Of a stretch of DNA of 64,000 nt, positions 35,005 to 42,767 are shown in pieces. The stretch's first letter is position 1, and the number at the start of each line of letters is the position of its first letter. The position numbers were made by a program, and so were the translations under genes. The notes under the pieces are model-generated. The model saw nothing but the letters and a program-made list of their open reading frames with translations. It did no database searches and was not told the origin of the DNA. This DNA comes from Nocardioides phosphati (GTDB taxonomy: Bacteria > Actinomycetota > Actinomycetes > Propionibacteriales > Nocardioidaceae). The DNA is taken from positions 106,572-170,571 of the forward strand of contig NZ_BMNI01000001.1 of assembly GCF_014646375.1 (NCBI RefSeq). Reading direction: 5' to 3'.

Positions 35005-35265
35005 ATGAAGCTCGACCAGGACGAGGTCAAGCCCGTCATCACGCGCATGAAGCGCGCCCACGGCCACCTGGCCACCGTGATCCGGATGCTCGAGGAGGGC
35101 GCGGAGTGCGAGGACGCGCTGACCCAGCTCGCGGCCGTCAACAAGGCGTTGAGCCGCAGCGGCTTCGCGCTCGTCGCCACGGGCATGCAGGCCTGCATGC
35201 GCGAGGAGGGGCCGGACGGTGTCGACACCGCCCGGATGGAGAAGCTCTTCCTCGCGCTTGCGTGA
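35005..35265 (+). CDS. CsoR/FrmR-family repressor, CstR-like
   Basis: 86-residue all-helical repressor of the CsoR/RcnR/FrmR (DUF156) family. Cys35 and Cys64 match the two conserved Cys of the family. The His that completes the copper site in CsoR, four residues before the second Cys, is Gly here (ATGMQAC). Loss of that His with both Cys kept is the pattern of CstR, the persulfide/sulfane-sulfur sensor, and argues against a copper sensor. The AGGAGG ribosome site lies inside the end of the DUF302 gene. Its 3' end is the first unit of a tandem 31-bp repeat. Sulfur sensing is an inference from residues and neighbours. Confidence 0.87.
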   Translation: MKLDQDEVKPVITRMKRAHGHLATVIRMLEEGAECEDALTQLAAVNKALSRSGFALVATGMQACMREEGPDGVDTARMEKLFLALA

Positions 35266-35329
35266 GGAACGACGGCAGAGCCTCGCGCTTGCGTGAGGAA
35301 CGACGGCAGAGCCTCGCGCTTGCGTGAGG
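35250..35329. repeat. Tandem 31-bp palindromic repeat (2.6 copies)
   Basis: Exact copies occupy 35250-35280 and 35281-35311, and an 18-base partial copy 35312-35329. Each unit starts with CCTCGCGC-TT-GCGTGAGG, an almost perfect hairpin with one G-U pair. The first copy is the last codons and stop of the CsoR-like gene. It may act as a terminator and looks like a REP-type intergenic element. Confidence 0.9.
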
Positions 35330-35384
35330 CAGCCCACGGGCCTCGGCGTGGTCCGATCCGTGCGCGGCGGGGGAGACTGGGCGC

Positions 35385-36398
35385 ATGACTCTCGCCGAGC
35401 AGCTCCTCGACGCCCACGTCGCCCATGAGCTCGACGCCCTGCGCGGCGAGCGCTTCGCCGCACAGGTGGAGGTCGAGCTCGACCATCTCCTCGCCGCGGT
35501 CGGGGGACTCGAGCTGGAGAAGGTGGTCCAGCGCGAGCTGGTCACCGCCGTCGCCCTGAAGTACGTCGCGACGTTCCTGCTCCCGGGGGCCATCCCGGAG
35601 ATCGCCGGCGAGATCGCGTCGCGGGTCCGCAGCCACCCGGCCAACGTCGTGCCCCTCGGGGAGCTCGTCGACCGCGCGCGGGTGGCGGAGCTGGTCTCCG
35701 TGCTGGCCGAGATGCGGGGCGTGCGTGAGCGCGTGCTCCGGGGCCTGGCCGACAACGCCAGCCTGCAGTCCGGTGTCGGCGAGGTGATGCGGGGCATCGC
35801 GATCAGCCCGCTCGCCACCGGCCGCCGCTTCGCCCGGATGGTCCCGCTCGTGGGCAGTGGCATCGACGCGGCCGAGAAGATCGGCGCCGGCCTGATCGAC
35901 GGCGCCGACCAGCGCAGCCGCGAGGTCGCCGAGCGCGCCGCGGGCGCCCTGCTCGGCTACATCAGCACCAACGCCGCCGAGACCGTCTCCGACGACGAGC
36001 TGCGCGAGGCGGTCCTCGAGGTCTGGGACGCCCTCTCCGTCCGCCCTGTGGGCGAGCTCCTCGGCGCGGTCAGCGAGGGCCAGTTCGTCGAGCTCTTCGT
36101 GGCGGTCTACGAGCTCTGGCTCGACCTGCGGACCACCGACTACATCGCCTCCGCGGTCTCCTCGGGCGTCGAGGTCTTCTTCGACACCTACGGCACCTTC
36201 ACGCTCACCGACCTGCTCGCCGAGTTCGGGCTCGGCCGCGAGGACCTCCTCGAGGAGGCGCTCCGGTTCGGCCCGCCCGTCATCGAGGCGCTGGCGGAGA
36301 CCGGCGTCCTCGAAGTGCTCGTACGCCGCCGCCTCGCCGCCTTCTACACCTCGCCCGCCGCGCAGGCGCTGCTCGCCGAGGTGCCGACCGACCGCTGA
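35385..36398 (+). CDS. Conserved hypothetical protein
   Basis: 337-residue, largely helical, acidic protein with no signal peptide and no clear transmembrane segment; one moderately hydrophobic stretch (about 63-75) is too short and mixed to call. I recognise no domain. Many regularly spaced Leu, Val and Glu residues suggest a helical bundle. The ATG at 35385 follows GAGACT by six bases, a leaderless-type arrangement. It lies between the 31-bp repeats and the convergent ROK regulator gene (18-base gap), so it is a single-gene unit with no functional clue from context. Confidence 0.72.
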   Translation: MTLAEQLLDAHVAHELDALRGERFAAQVEVELDHLLAAVGGLELEKVVQRELVTAVALKYVATFLLPGAIPEIAGEIASRVRSHPANVVPLGELVDRARVAELVSVLAEMRGVRERVLRGLADNASLQSGVGEVMRGIAISPLATGRRFARMVPLVGSGIDAAEKIGAGLIDGADQRSREVAERAAGALLGYISTNAAETVSDDELREAVLEVWDALSVRPVGELLGAVSEGQFVELFVAVYELWLDLRTTDYIASAVSSGVEVFFDTYGTFTLTDLLAEFGLGREDLLEEALRFGPPVIEALAETGVLEVLVRRRLAAFYTSPAAQALLAEVPTDR

Positions 36399-36416
36399 GG
36401 GTCGTCGGCGGCCGCG

Positions 36417-37619
36417 TCAGGCGGTCGTGATCTCGGTGCGGTCGGCGGCGAGCATGAGTGCGCCGAGGAGCGAGGCCCGCTCGCCCAGCGCGCCGGTGAC
36501 GATCGGGGTGCCTGCAGCCGCGTCGAGCGCGTGACGGCGCAGGCCGATGCGCACCGAGCCGAGCAGGAGCTCGCCGGCGTGGGCGATCTCGCCACCGACC
36601 ACGACCAGCTCGGGGTTGACCAGGTTGACCACCGCTGCGAGGCCCCAGCCGAGGTGCAGGCCGGCGTCCTCGAGGACGCGCAGGGCCGGCACGCTGCCCT
36701 CCTTTGCGGCCGCGACGATCTCGGCGATGCCGGCGTCGGGGAGCTGGGCGGTCAGCAGCTCCTGCACGGTCTCGACCGAGGAGTAGGCCTCGAGGCAGCC
36801 GCGGCTGCCGCACCGGCAGACGGGGCCCTGCTCGTCGAGCGTGAGGTGGCCGATCTCGCCCGCGGTGCCGGAGCTGCCGCGGAAGATCTCGCCCTCGATG
36901 ACCAGGCCGGCGCCGATGCCCGAGGAGACCTTGACGAAGACGGCGGTGCGGCAGCCGTTGGCGGCCCCGACCCGCTGCTCGGCGACGGCACCCAGGTTGG
37001 CGTCGTTGTCGACGTACGCCGGGAGGGCGAAGCGCTCGCTGACCGCCGCGAGCGCGTCGACGCCGACCCAGCCGGGCAGGATCGCCGAGGAGCGGACGAG
37101 CCCGTCGCTGACGGGGGCGGGGAGTCCCATGCCGACGGCGCGGATGACGGCGCCGGGCAGGTCAGCGAGCAGCTGCTCGAGCAGGCGGTGGGCGACGTCG
37201 AGGCCCTCGTCGCTGGTGTGGGTGGCACGCAGGGGAGTGCGGGTCTCGGCGAGGACCCGGCCGGCCAGGTCGCCGATCGCGACCGCGACGTGGCTGTGGC
37301 CGAAGTCGATGCCGGCGACGAGGCCCGCGGAGGCCGAGAGCTGCAGCGTCGTGCCGCGTCGGCCGGCCCCGGGCTCGACCTCGAGCAGGCCGGCGGTGGT
37401 CAGCTCGCGGACGATGTTGGAGACCGTCGCCGGCGCCAGTCCGGTCAGGCGGGCGAGCTCGGCCTGGGTGTGCGGACCGTCGGGCTTCGCCTCCGGATCA
37501 CGCCCGCGGAGGACGTCGAGCACCCGGCGCTGGTTGGCGCTGCGGAGCGCTGCGGGGGAGCCGGGGGAGGGTCCGCGCGCAGCCTTGCCCCGGGTGGACG
37601 GGGCGGAGGGGGCGGTCAT
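36417..37619 (-). CDS. ROK-family transcriptional repressor
   Basis: 400-residue ROK regulator. An N-terminal winged helix (about 25-85, TQAELARLTGLAPATVSNIVREL) binds DNA. The sugar-kinase-like ROK domain follows, with the ATP-site-like GIDFGHSHVAVAIGD and the zinc motif CRCGSRGCLE (about 262-271). Such repressors sense sugars (XylR, NagC, Mlc types). The start at 37619 is supported by a full promoter: TTGACC, 17 bases, CAGAGT, then six bases to the ATG. It is divergent from the sugar ABC transporter operon, which it very likely represses. Confidence 0.92.
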   Translation of the reverse strand: MTAPSAPSTRGKAARGPSPGSPAALRSANQRRVLDVLRGRDPEAKPDGPHTQAELARLTGLAPATVSNIVRELTTAGLLEVEPGAGRRGTTLQLSASAGLVAGIDFGHSHVAVAIGDLAGRVLAETRTPLRATHTSDEGLDVAHRLLEQLLADLPGAVIRAVGMGLPAPVSDGLVRSSAILPGWVGVDALAAVSERFALPAYVDNDANLGAVAEQRVGAANGCRTAVFVKVSSGIGAGLVIEGEIFRGSSGTAGEIGHLTLDEQGPVCRCGSRGCLEAYSSVETVQELLTAQLPDAGIAEIVAAAKEGSVPALRVLEDAGLHLGWGLAAVVNLVNPELVVVGGEIAHAGELLLGSVRIGLRRHALDAAAGTPIVTGALGERASLLGALMLAADRTEITTA

Positions 37620-37625
37620 GCGCAC

Positions 37626-37654
37626 ACTCTGACCTGCCGTCGCGTTGTGGTCAA
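37626..37654 (-). promoter_or_regulatory. Promoter of the ROK regulator gene
   Basis: Minus-strand -35 TTGACC (complement of 37649-37654) and -10 CAGAGT (complement of 37626-37631) are 17 bases apart, with the ATG six bases after the -10. Confidence 0.65.
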
Positions 37655-37689
37655 GCATTGACGGATAGAGCCTTCAGATTTCCGTTGCC

Positions 37690-37739
37690 AACGTTTTTAC
37701 GTTCAACTCTTGACGACAAGCGATGTGACGGTCGACACT
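37690..37739 (+). promoter_or_regulatory. Operator and promoter of the sugar ABC operon
   Basis: AACGT-TTTT-ACGTT (37690-37703) is an inverted repeat and a likely ROK operator. It is followed by a possible promoter, TTGACG (37710-37715), 18 bases, GACACT (37734-37739). Confidence 0.5.
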
Positions 37740-37788
37740 CCAAGGGTCACCAGTCCGCACGAGCGGGCCCGTCCCAGAGGAGCCATCC

Positions 37789-38847
37789 GTGTCCCGAGTC
37801 ATCCGCATCGCCGCCCCCGGCGTTGCCATCTTGCTGTCCGCCGGCTTCATGACCGCCTGCTCGGCCAACGACGCCCAGAAGGGCTCGTCCGGCAAGACGA
37901 TCGCGCTGCTCCTGCCCGAGTCCAAGACCACCCGCTACGAGGCCTTCGACAAGCCGCTCTTCGAGAAGAAGGTCGCCGAGCTCTGCTCCGACTGCAAGGT
38001 CGACTACTACAACGCCGACCAGGACGAGTCGAAGCAGGCCCAGCAGGTCGACACCGCCGTGTCGAAGGGCGCCGACGTCATCGTGCTCGACCCGGTCAAC
38101 GGCGCCGGCGCCGGCGGCATGGTCGAGAGCGCGCAGAAGTCGGGCGCGAAGGTCGTCGCCTACGACCGCTTCATCGGCAAGGCCGACTACTACCTCTCCT
38201 TCGACAACGCGAGCGTCGGCAAGCTGCAGGGCGAGGCCCTGGCGAAGGCGATGGGCGACAAGGGCGGCATCCTCATGCTCAACGGCGCCCCGAGCGACCC
38301 CAACGCTGCGCAGTTCAAGAAGGGTGCCCATGAGGCGCTCGACGGCTCCGGCGTGAAGATCCTCGCCGAGTACGACAACCCGGACTGGAGCCCGGACAAC
38401 GCGCAGAAGTGGACCAGCGACCAGCTCGCGAAGTTCGACACCAGCAAGATCAAGGGCGTGTACGCCGCCAACGACGGCCAGGCGGGCGGCGTCGTCGCAG
38501 CGCTGACCGGCGCCGGCATGAAGCCCGACGCGCTTCCCCCGATCACCGGCCAGGACGCCGAGCTCGCCGCGATCCAGCGGATCGTCGCCGGCCAGCAGGC
38601 CATGACGATCTACAAGCCGATCAAGATCGAGGCCGAGAAGGCCGCCGAGCTCGCCGTGTCGCTGGCCAAGGGTGAGAAGCCCAGCGACACCGAGGACTTC
38701 GAGGGCGTCGCGTCGTACATCTTCGACCCGGTCGTCGTCCAGAAGGACAACGTCAAGGACACCGTGGTCAAGGACGGCTTCTACTCGGTCTCCGACATCT
38801 GCACCGCCCAGTACGCCGACGCCTGCAGCGCCGCCGGCCTGAAGTAA
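37789..38847 (+). CDS. Sugar ABC transporter substrate-binding lipoprotein
   Basis: 352-residue periplasmic-binding-type protein of the ribose/xylose class (peripla_BP_4). The signal peptide ends in FMTAC, making Cys24 a lipid anchor. The sugar-binding core begins at KTIALLLPESKTTRYE (about 36). YNADQDESKQAQQVDTAV (about 75-92) and the hinge AANDGQAGGVVAAL (about 225-238) match the XylF-like group closely. The GTG at 37789 has an AGAGGAG site. It is the first gene of a binding protein-ATPase-permease operon divergent from a ROK repressor. Xylose or a related pentose is the best guess, but no catabolic gene is present. Confidence 0.9.
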   Translation: MSRVIRIAAPGVAILLSAGFMTACSANDAQKGSSGKTIALLLPESKTTRYEAFDKPLFEKKVAELCSDCKVDYYNADQDESKQAQQVDTAVSKGADVIVLDPVNGAGAGGMVESAQKSGAKVVAYDRFIGKADYYLSFDNASVGKLQGEALAKAMGDKGGILMLNGAPSDPNAAQFKKGAHEALDGSGVKILAEYDNPDWSPDNAQKWTSDQLAKFDTSKIKGVYAANDGQAGGVVAALTGAGMKPDALPPITGQDAELAAIQRIVAGQQAMTIYKPIKIEAEKAAELAVSLAKGEKPSDTEDFEGVASYIFDPVVVQKDNVKDTVVKDGFYSVSDICTAQYADACSAAGLK

Positions 38848-38862
38848 GGACACCTCATCCCG

Positions 38863-39672
38863 ATGACCATGGTCACCGAAAGCCCGGTCAGGGAGAGCGT
38901 GCTCTCCCTGACCGGGGTGAACAAGCGGTTCGGAGCCGTGCAGGTGCTCACCGACATCCATCTCGAGGTGGGTGCGGGAGAGGTCGTCGCCCTCGTCGGT
39001 GACAACGGCGCCGGCAAGTCGACGCTCGTCAAGATCATGTCGGGCGTCTACCAGCCCGACGGCGGCGACATCCGGTTCGACGGCAGGTCCGTCTCCGTCC
39101 CGGGGCCGGCGCAGGCGCAGGCGATGGGCATCGCCACCGTCTTCCAGGACCTGGCGCTGTGCGACAACCTCGACGTCGTCGCCAACCTCTTCCTGGGCCG
39201 CGAGAAGCTCGTCGGTGGCGTGGCACTCGACGAGGTGGCCATGGAGAACGAGGCGTGGCGGCTGCTCCGCTCCCTCTCCGCGAAGATCCCGTCGGTCCGG
39301 CTCCCGATCGCGTCGCTCTCGGGCGGCCAGCGGCAGACCGTCGCCATCGCCCGTGCGCTCGTCGGCGACCCCAAGGTCGTGATGCTCGACGAGCCGACCG
39401 CAGCGCTGGGCGTCGCCCAGACCGCCGAGGTGCTCAACCTCGTCGAGCGGCTCAAGGAGCAGGGCCGCGGCGTGGTCCTGATCAGCCACAACATGGCCGA
39501 CGTGCAGGCGGTGGCCGACCGGGTCGTCGTCCTGCGGCTCGGACGCAACGCCGCCGAGTTCAAGGTCGCCGAGGCGAGCACCGAAGCACTGGTCGCCGCG
39601 ATCACCGGCGCATCCGACAACGTGGTGGCGGCCCGTGCGGCGCGCCACGAGGGAGAGAAGAACGATGGCTGA
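38863..39672 (+). CDS. Sugar ABC transporter ATP-binding protein
   Basis: 269-residue ABC ATPase. Walker A GDNGAGKST is at about 46-54, Q-loop VFQDLALCDNL near 92, signature LSGGQRQ at about 153 and Walker B VVMLDEPT at about 172. Unlike RbsA, XylG or AraG, which carry two ATPase domains in one 500-residue chain, this protein has only one domain and must act as a homodimer, as in FrcA-type sugar systems. The start is the ATG at 38863; a second ATG two codons later is possible. Its stop overlaps the permease start by eight bases. Confidence 0.92.
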   Translation: MTMVTESPVRESVLSLTGVNKRFGAVQVLTDIHLEVGAGEVVALVGDNGAGKSTLVKIMSGVYQPDGGDIRFDGRSVSVPGPAQAQAMGIATVFQDLALCDNLDVVANLFLGREKLVGGVALDEVAMENEAWRLLRSLSAKIPSVRLPIASLSGGQRQTVAIARALVGDPKVVMLDEPTAALGVAQTAEVLNLVERLKEQGRGVVLISHNMADVQAVADRVVVLRLGRNAAEFKVAEASTEALVAAITGASDNVVAARAARHEGEKNDG

Positions 39673-40918
39673 CGTCCAGGATGCCACCCCCGGTGTGCCC
39701 GCCGACCTGCTCGACGAGCGGCTGATCCAGAACGAGGGCCTGGCCGGCTACGCGAAGGTCTTCTGGAACCGCCTGCGCGGCGGTGAGCTCGGCAGCCTCC
39801 CGGTGGTCGTGGGCCTGATCGCGATCTGCGTCGTCTTCTACGCCCAGGACCCCCGGTTCCTCTCGTCGTACACGCTGGTCTCGATGACGCAGTTCGCTGC
39901 GCCCGTCGGGATCATCTCGCTCGGCATCGTGCTCGTGCTGCTGCTCGGCGAGATCGACCTGTCGGTGGGCTCCGTGTCGGGCTTCTCGGCTGCCTGCATG
40001 GCGGTCTTCGTCGTCGACCACGGGCACTCGATGTTCCTCGGCATGCTCGTGGGCGTGGCCGTCGGAGCGACGATCGGCCTGGTCTACTCGCTGCTCTACC
40101 TCAAGCTGGGCGTGCCGAGCTTCGTCTTCTCGCTCGCGGGCCTGCTCGCCTTCCAGGGCGGGCTGCTCTACGTCCTGGGTGACCACGGCACCATCAACCT
40201 GCCGAGCGACTCCGGGCTGGTCCAGTTCGCGAAGTTCGGGTTCGTGCCCGACCTGCTGGCCTACGTCATCGTGGCTGCGCTGGTGCTCGCCTCGCTCGGT
40301 CTCCAGCTTGTCGGCCGGGCGCGCCGCGCCAAGGCCGGGCTCTCCACCGGCTCCCTGGGCCTGCTGCTCGTGCGCTCTGCACTGCTCGCTGTCGGCCTGC
40401 TCTGGCTCACGTCGTACCTCAACGTCGATCGGGGCTGGAGCTACCTGTGGGTGCTCTTCGCGGCGCTCGTGGTGGTGCTCGACCTGCTGCTGCGCAAGAC
40501 CCGGTGGGGGCGTCACCTCTTCGCGGTCGGTGGCAACGAGGAGGCGGCCCGCCGTTCCGGCATCCGGGTCGGGCGGATCTACCTGACGGTCTTCGTGGGC
40601 TGCTCGACGCTGGCGGCCTTCGGCGGCCTGATGAGCGCCGGCCTGCTGACGTCGGTCTCGCAGTCCAGCGGCACGACGGACACCAACCTCACCGCGATCG
40701 CAGCCGCGGTCATCGGCGGCACCAGCCTCTTCGGCGGCCGCGGGTCGGCGTACGCCGCGATGCTGGGCATCATCGTCCTGCAGGCGATCCAGACCGGTCT
40801 CAACATCGTCAACGTCGACTCGTCGGTCCGGTTCATCGTGACCGGTGGCGTGCTCCTGCTCGCCGTCGCGATCGACTCGGTGAGCCGTCGCGCCCGCACC
40901 TCGAGCGGCCGCGGCTGA
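39665..40918 (+). CDS. Sugar ABC transporter permease
   Basis: 417-residue permease of the BPD_transp_2 (ribose/xylose) family with about ten transmembrane segments. The GEIDLSVGSVSGFSAA motif (about 98-113) is the family hallmark of the second transmembrane region. GGNEEAARRSGIRVGR (about 290-305) is the cytoplasmic coupling loop that meets the ATPase. The longer chain and the extra segments in the middle (about 195-260) fit the XylH subgroup. The ATG at 39665 has a GGGAGA ribosome site inside the ATPase gene. A 20-bp terminator follows. Confidence 0.92.
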   Translation: MADVQDATPGVPADLLDERLIQNEGLAGYAKVFWNRLRGGELGSLPVVVGLIAICVVFYAQDPRFLSSYTLVSMTQFAAPVGIISLGIVLVLLLGEIDLSVGSVSGFSAACMAVFVVDHGHSMFLGMLVGVAVGATIGLVYSLLYLKLGVPSFVFSLAGLLAFQGGLLYVLGDHGTINLPSDSGLVQFAKFGFVPDLLAYVIVAALVLASLGLQLVGRARRAKAGLSTGSLGLLLVRSALLAVGLLWLTSYLNVDRGWSYLWVLFAALVVVLDLLLRKTRWGRHLFAVGGNEEAARRSGIRVGRIYLTVFVGCSTLAAFGGLMSAGLLTSVSQSSGTTDTNLTAIAAAVIGGTSLFGGRGSAYAAMLGIIVLQAIQTGLNIVNVDSSVRFIVTGGVLLLAVAIDSVSRRARTSSGRG

Positions 40919-40944
40919 CGCCACGGCTGGTCAGCACCGCACAG

Positions 40945-40988
40945 CAACGACTCAGGGCCGCCCGTCATCGGGCGGCCCTGAGTCGTTG
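40945..40988. terminator. Long perfect terminator after the sugar permease
   Basis: A 20-bp uninterrupted stem (40945-40964 with 40969-40988) with a TCAT loop. It ends 20 bases before the convergent small membrane protein gene and can act in both directions. Confidence 0.92.
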
Positions 40989-41008
40989 TGTCGTGGGGGT
41001 GTCGTGCG

Positions 41009-41155
41009 TCAGCGACTGAAGATGCTGTAGCCACCGGGGCCCACGGCGAGGCCCACGATGATGAGGACGATTCCCCAGAGCAGCTGTCCGCGGACGAGGC
41101 TGACGATTCCGGCCACCACCAGGATGACGGCGATGATCCACAACAGGAGAGCCAT
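41009..41155 (-). CDS. 48-residue hydrophobic membrane peptide
   Basis: A short membrane protein with two hydrophobic segments (about 2-19 and 21-38) and a GPGGYSIFSR C-terminus. The GPGG-x-S-(I/V/L)-F ending is, from memory, shared by small hydrophobic proteins in many actinobacteria. The ATG at 41155 has a GGGG-type ribosome site about seven bases upstream; longer in-frame versions starting further upstream would add an Arg-rich tail that looks non-coding. Function unknown. It is a single gene between terminators. Confidence 0.65.
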   Translation of the reverse strand: MALLLWIIAVILVVAGIVSLVRGQLLWGIVLIIVGLAVGPGGYSIFSR

Positions 41156-41272
41156 GGTGAGCCCCTTTCGTGTCATGGGTCCGCTCGGTGGCGAACCTCG
41201 CTGACGTCGTACCCGTGCATTCGGGACGACATGCCTGCGCTTGTATGCCGGGCACGTCGTGCGCCGACCTCG

Positions 41273-41303
41273 CCGCGATGTGGACAGCCGTCCCACATCG
41301 CGG
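41273..41303. promoter_or_regulatory. 11-bp palindrome with 9-base centre
   Basis: CCGCGATGTGG-N9-CCACATCGCGG is a perfect inverted repeat in the region between the small membrane gene and the monooxygenase gene. It could be an operator for either gene or a hairpin terminator. Confidence 0.5.
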
Positions 41304-41343
41304 TCATCGGATTTGCCGAGAGGGATACCGCTGCGATTAAAGT

Positions 41344-41361
41344 CTAGTAATCCACTAGGAA
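41344..41361 (+). promoter_or_regulatory. Candidate sulfur-regulon operator, copy 1
   Basis: CTAGT-N5-ACTAG is a perfect palindrome (41344-41358). The extended form TAGT-N5-ACTAGGAA (41345-41361) recurs exactly at 48382-48398, at the other end of the same gene cluster. It lies 20 bases before the monooxygenase start. Confidence 0.55.
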
Positions 41362-41380
41362 AACATCGAAAGGGCGCACC

Positions 41381-42727
41381 GTGTCACGACAGCTCAGCCT
41401 CAACGCCTTCCTGCACGACACCGGTCACCACGAGGCCTCCTGGCGCCACCCCGACAGCGGCGCCGAGCGGGTCGGTGACATCAGCTGGTACCAGGACATC
41501 GCCCGGCGGGCAGAGGCGGCGAAGCTGGACGCGGTCTTCCTCGCCGACGGGCCGGTGCTGTGGGGGAGCGGGCACCGCCCGGGCAACCAGTTCGAGCCGA
41601 TCACCCTGCTCACCGCGCTCGCGACCGTCACCGAGAAGATCGGCCTGATCGCGACGGCGTCCACGAGCTACTACGAGCCCTACAACCTGGCCCGCCTCTT
41701 CGCCAGCCTCGACCGGATCTCCGGTGGCCGGGCCGGCTGGAACATCGTCACGACCCAGGGCGACGAGGCGGCCGCCAACTTCGGGCGGCCGCAGGCCGCC
41801 GACCCGGCGACCCGCTACGAGCGGGCGCAGGAGTTCATCGACGTCGTCACGAAGCTCTGGGACAGCTGGGAGGACGACGCCGAGGTCGTCGACCGCGAGA
41901 GCGGGGTCTTCTTCGACACCGCGAAGGTGCACGCCCTCGACCACGTGGGCAAGCACCTGGCGGTCAAGGGCCCCTTCAACGCCCCGCGTACGCCGCAGGG
42001 TCGCCCGGTCTACGTCCAGGCCGGCTCCTCCAACGACGGTCGCGCCTTCGCCGGCCGCAACGCCGAGGCGATCTTCACCGCCCACCAGACGCTCGCCGAC
42101 GCCCAGGCCTTCTACGCCGACGTCAAGGCGAAGGCGGTCGGGTTCGGCCGTGACCCCGAGTCGGTGAAGATCCTCCCCGGCATCAGCCCCTTCATCGGCG
42201 ACACCGCTGCCGAGGCGAAGGAGCTGTACGACGAGTTCAACCGGCTCACCGTCCCGGCCGCGGGCCTGCGCCAGCTCCAGGGCTTCGCCGGGATCGACCT
42301 GTCGCACCTCGAGCTGGACGAGCCGGTCCCGGCGGAGACCTTCGGCAACGCGGGCAACGTGCTCGACAACAACCGCAGCCGCCTGCAGGTCGTCGCCAAC
42401 ATCGTCGAGCGCGACCGGCCGACGCTGCGTGAGCTGCTCCACCGCCTCGCCGGCGGGCGTGGCCACAACGTCGTGCACGGCACGCCGGTGCAGATCGCCG
42501 ACACGATCCAGGAGTGGTTCGAGGGCCGCGCGGCCGACGGCTTCAACGTCCTGCCGCCGCTCTACCCCCAGCACCTCGACGCCTTCACGTCGAAGGTCGT
42601 GCCGATCCTCCAGGACCGCGGGCTCTTCCGCACGGAGTACACCGGCTCGACCCTCCGCGAGCACTACGGCCTCGCCCGCCCCGCCAGCCAGTACGCCGCC
42701 ACCCCGGCCGCCGCTGACGCCTCCTGA
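41381..42727 (+). CDS. NtaA/DszA-type FMN-dependent monooxygenase (LLM class)
   Basis: 448-residue flavin-dependent monooxygenase of the luciferase-like NtaA/SnaA/DszA/SoxA family, which uses reduced FMN from a partner reductase. RAEAAKLDAVFLADGP (about 43-58) and SLDRISGGRAGWNIVTT (about 108-124) are the family blocks, the latter forming the flavin site. Typical substrates are organosulfur compounds, sulfones or aminopolycarboxylates. It starts a run with an ssuABC-type transporter, so an alkanesulfonate or other organosulfur substrate is likely. The GTG at 41381 has an AAAGGG site. No flavin reductase gene is visible in the cluster. Confidence 0.9.
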   Translation: MSRQLSLNAFLHDTGHHEASWRHPDSGAERVGDISWYQDIARRAEAAKLDAVFLADGPVLWGSGHRPGNQFEPITLLTALATVTEKIGLIATASTSYYEPYNLARLFASLDRISGGRAGWNIVTTQGDEAAANFGRPQAADPATRYERAQEFIDVVTKLWDSWEDDAEVVDRESGVFFDTAKVHALDHVGKHLAVKGPFNAPRTPQGRPVYVQAGSSNDGRAFAGRNAEAIFTAHQTLADAQAFYADVKAKAVGFGRDPESVKILPGISPFIGDTAAEAKELYDEFNRLTVPAAGLRQLQGFAGIDLSHLELDEPVPAETFGNAGNVLDNNRSRLQVVANIVERDRPTLRELLHRLAGGRGHNVVHGTPVQIADTIQEWFEGRAADGFNVLPPLYPQHLDAFTSKVVPILQDRGLFRTEYTGSTLREHYGLARPASQYAATPAAADAS

Positions 42728-42767
42728 CCCGCACCACCCACCCGAGAAAAGAAACCGAGAGGACACC

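Noticed and set aside
35005-35265. Copper sensor CsoR
   Set aside because: The copper-binding His four residues before the second Cys is Gly, and the neighbours are sulfur-type genes, so CstR-like is preferred.
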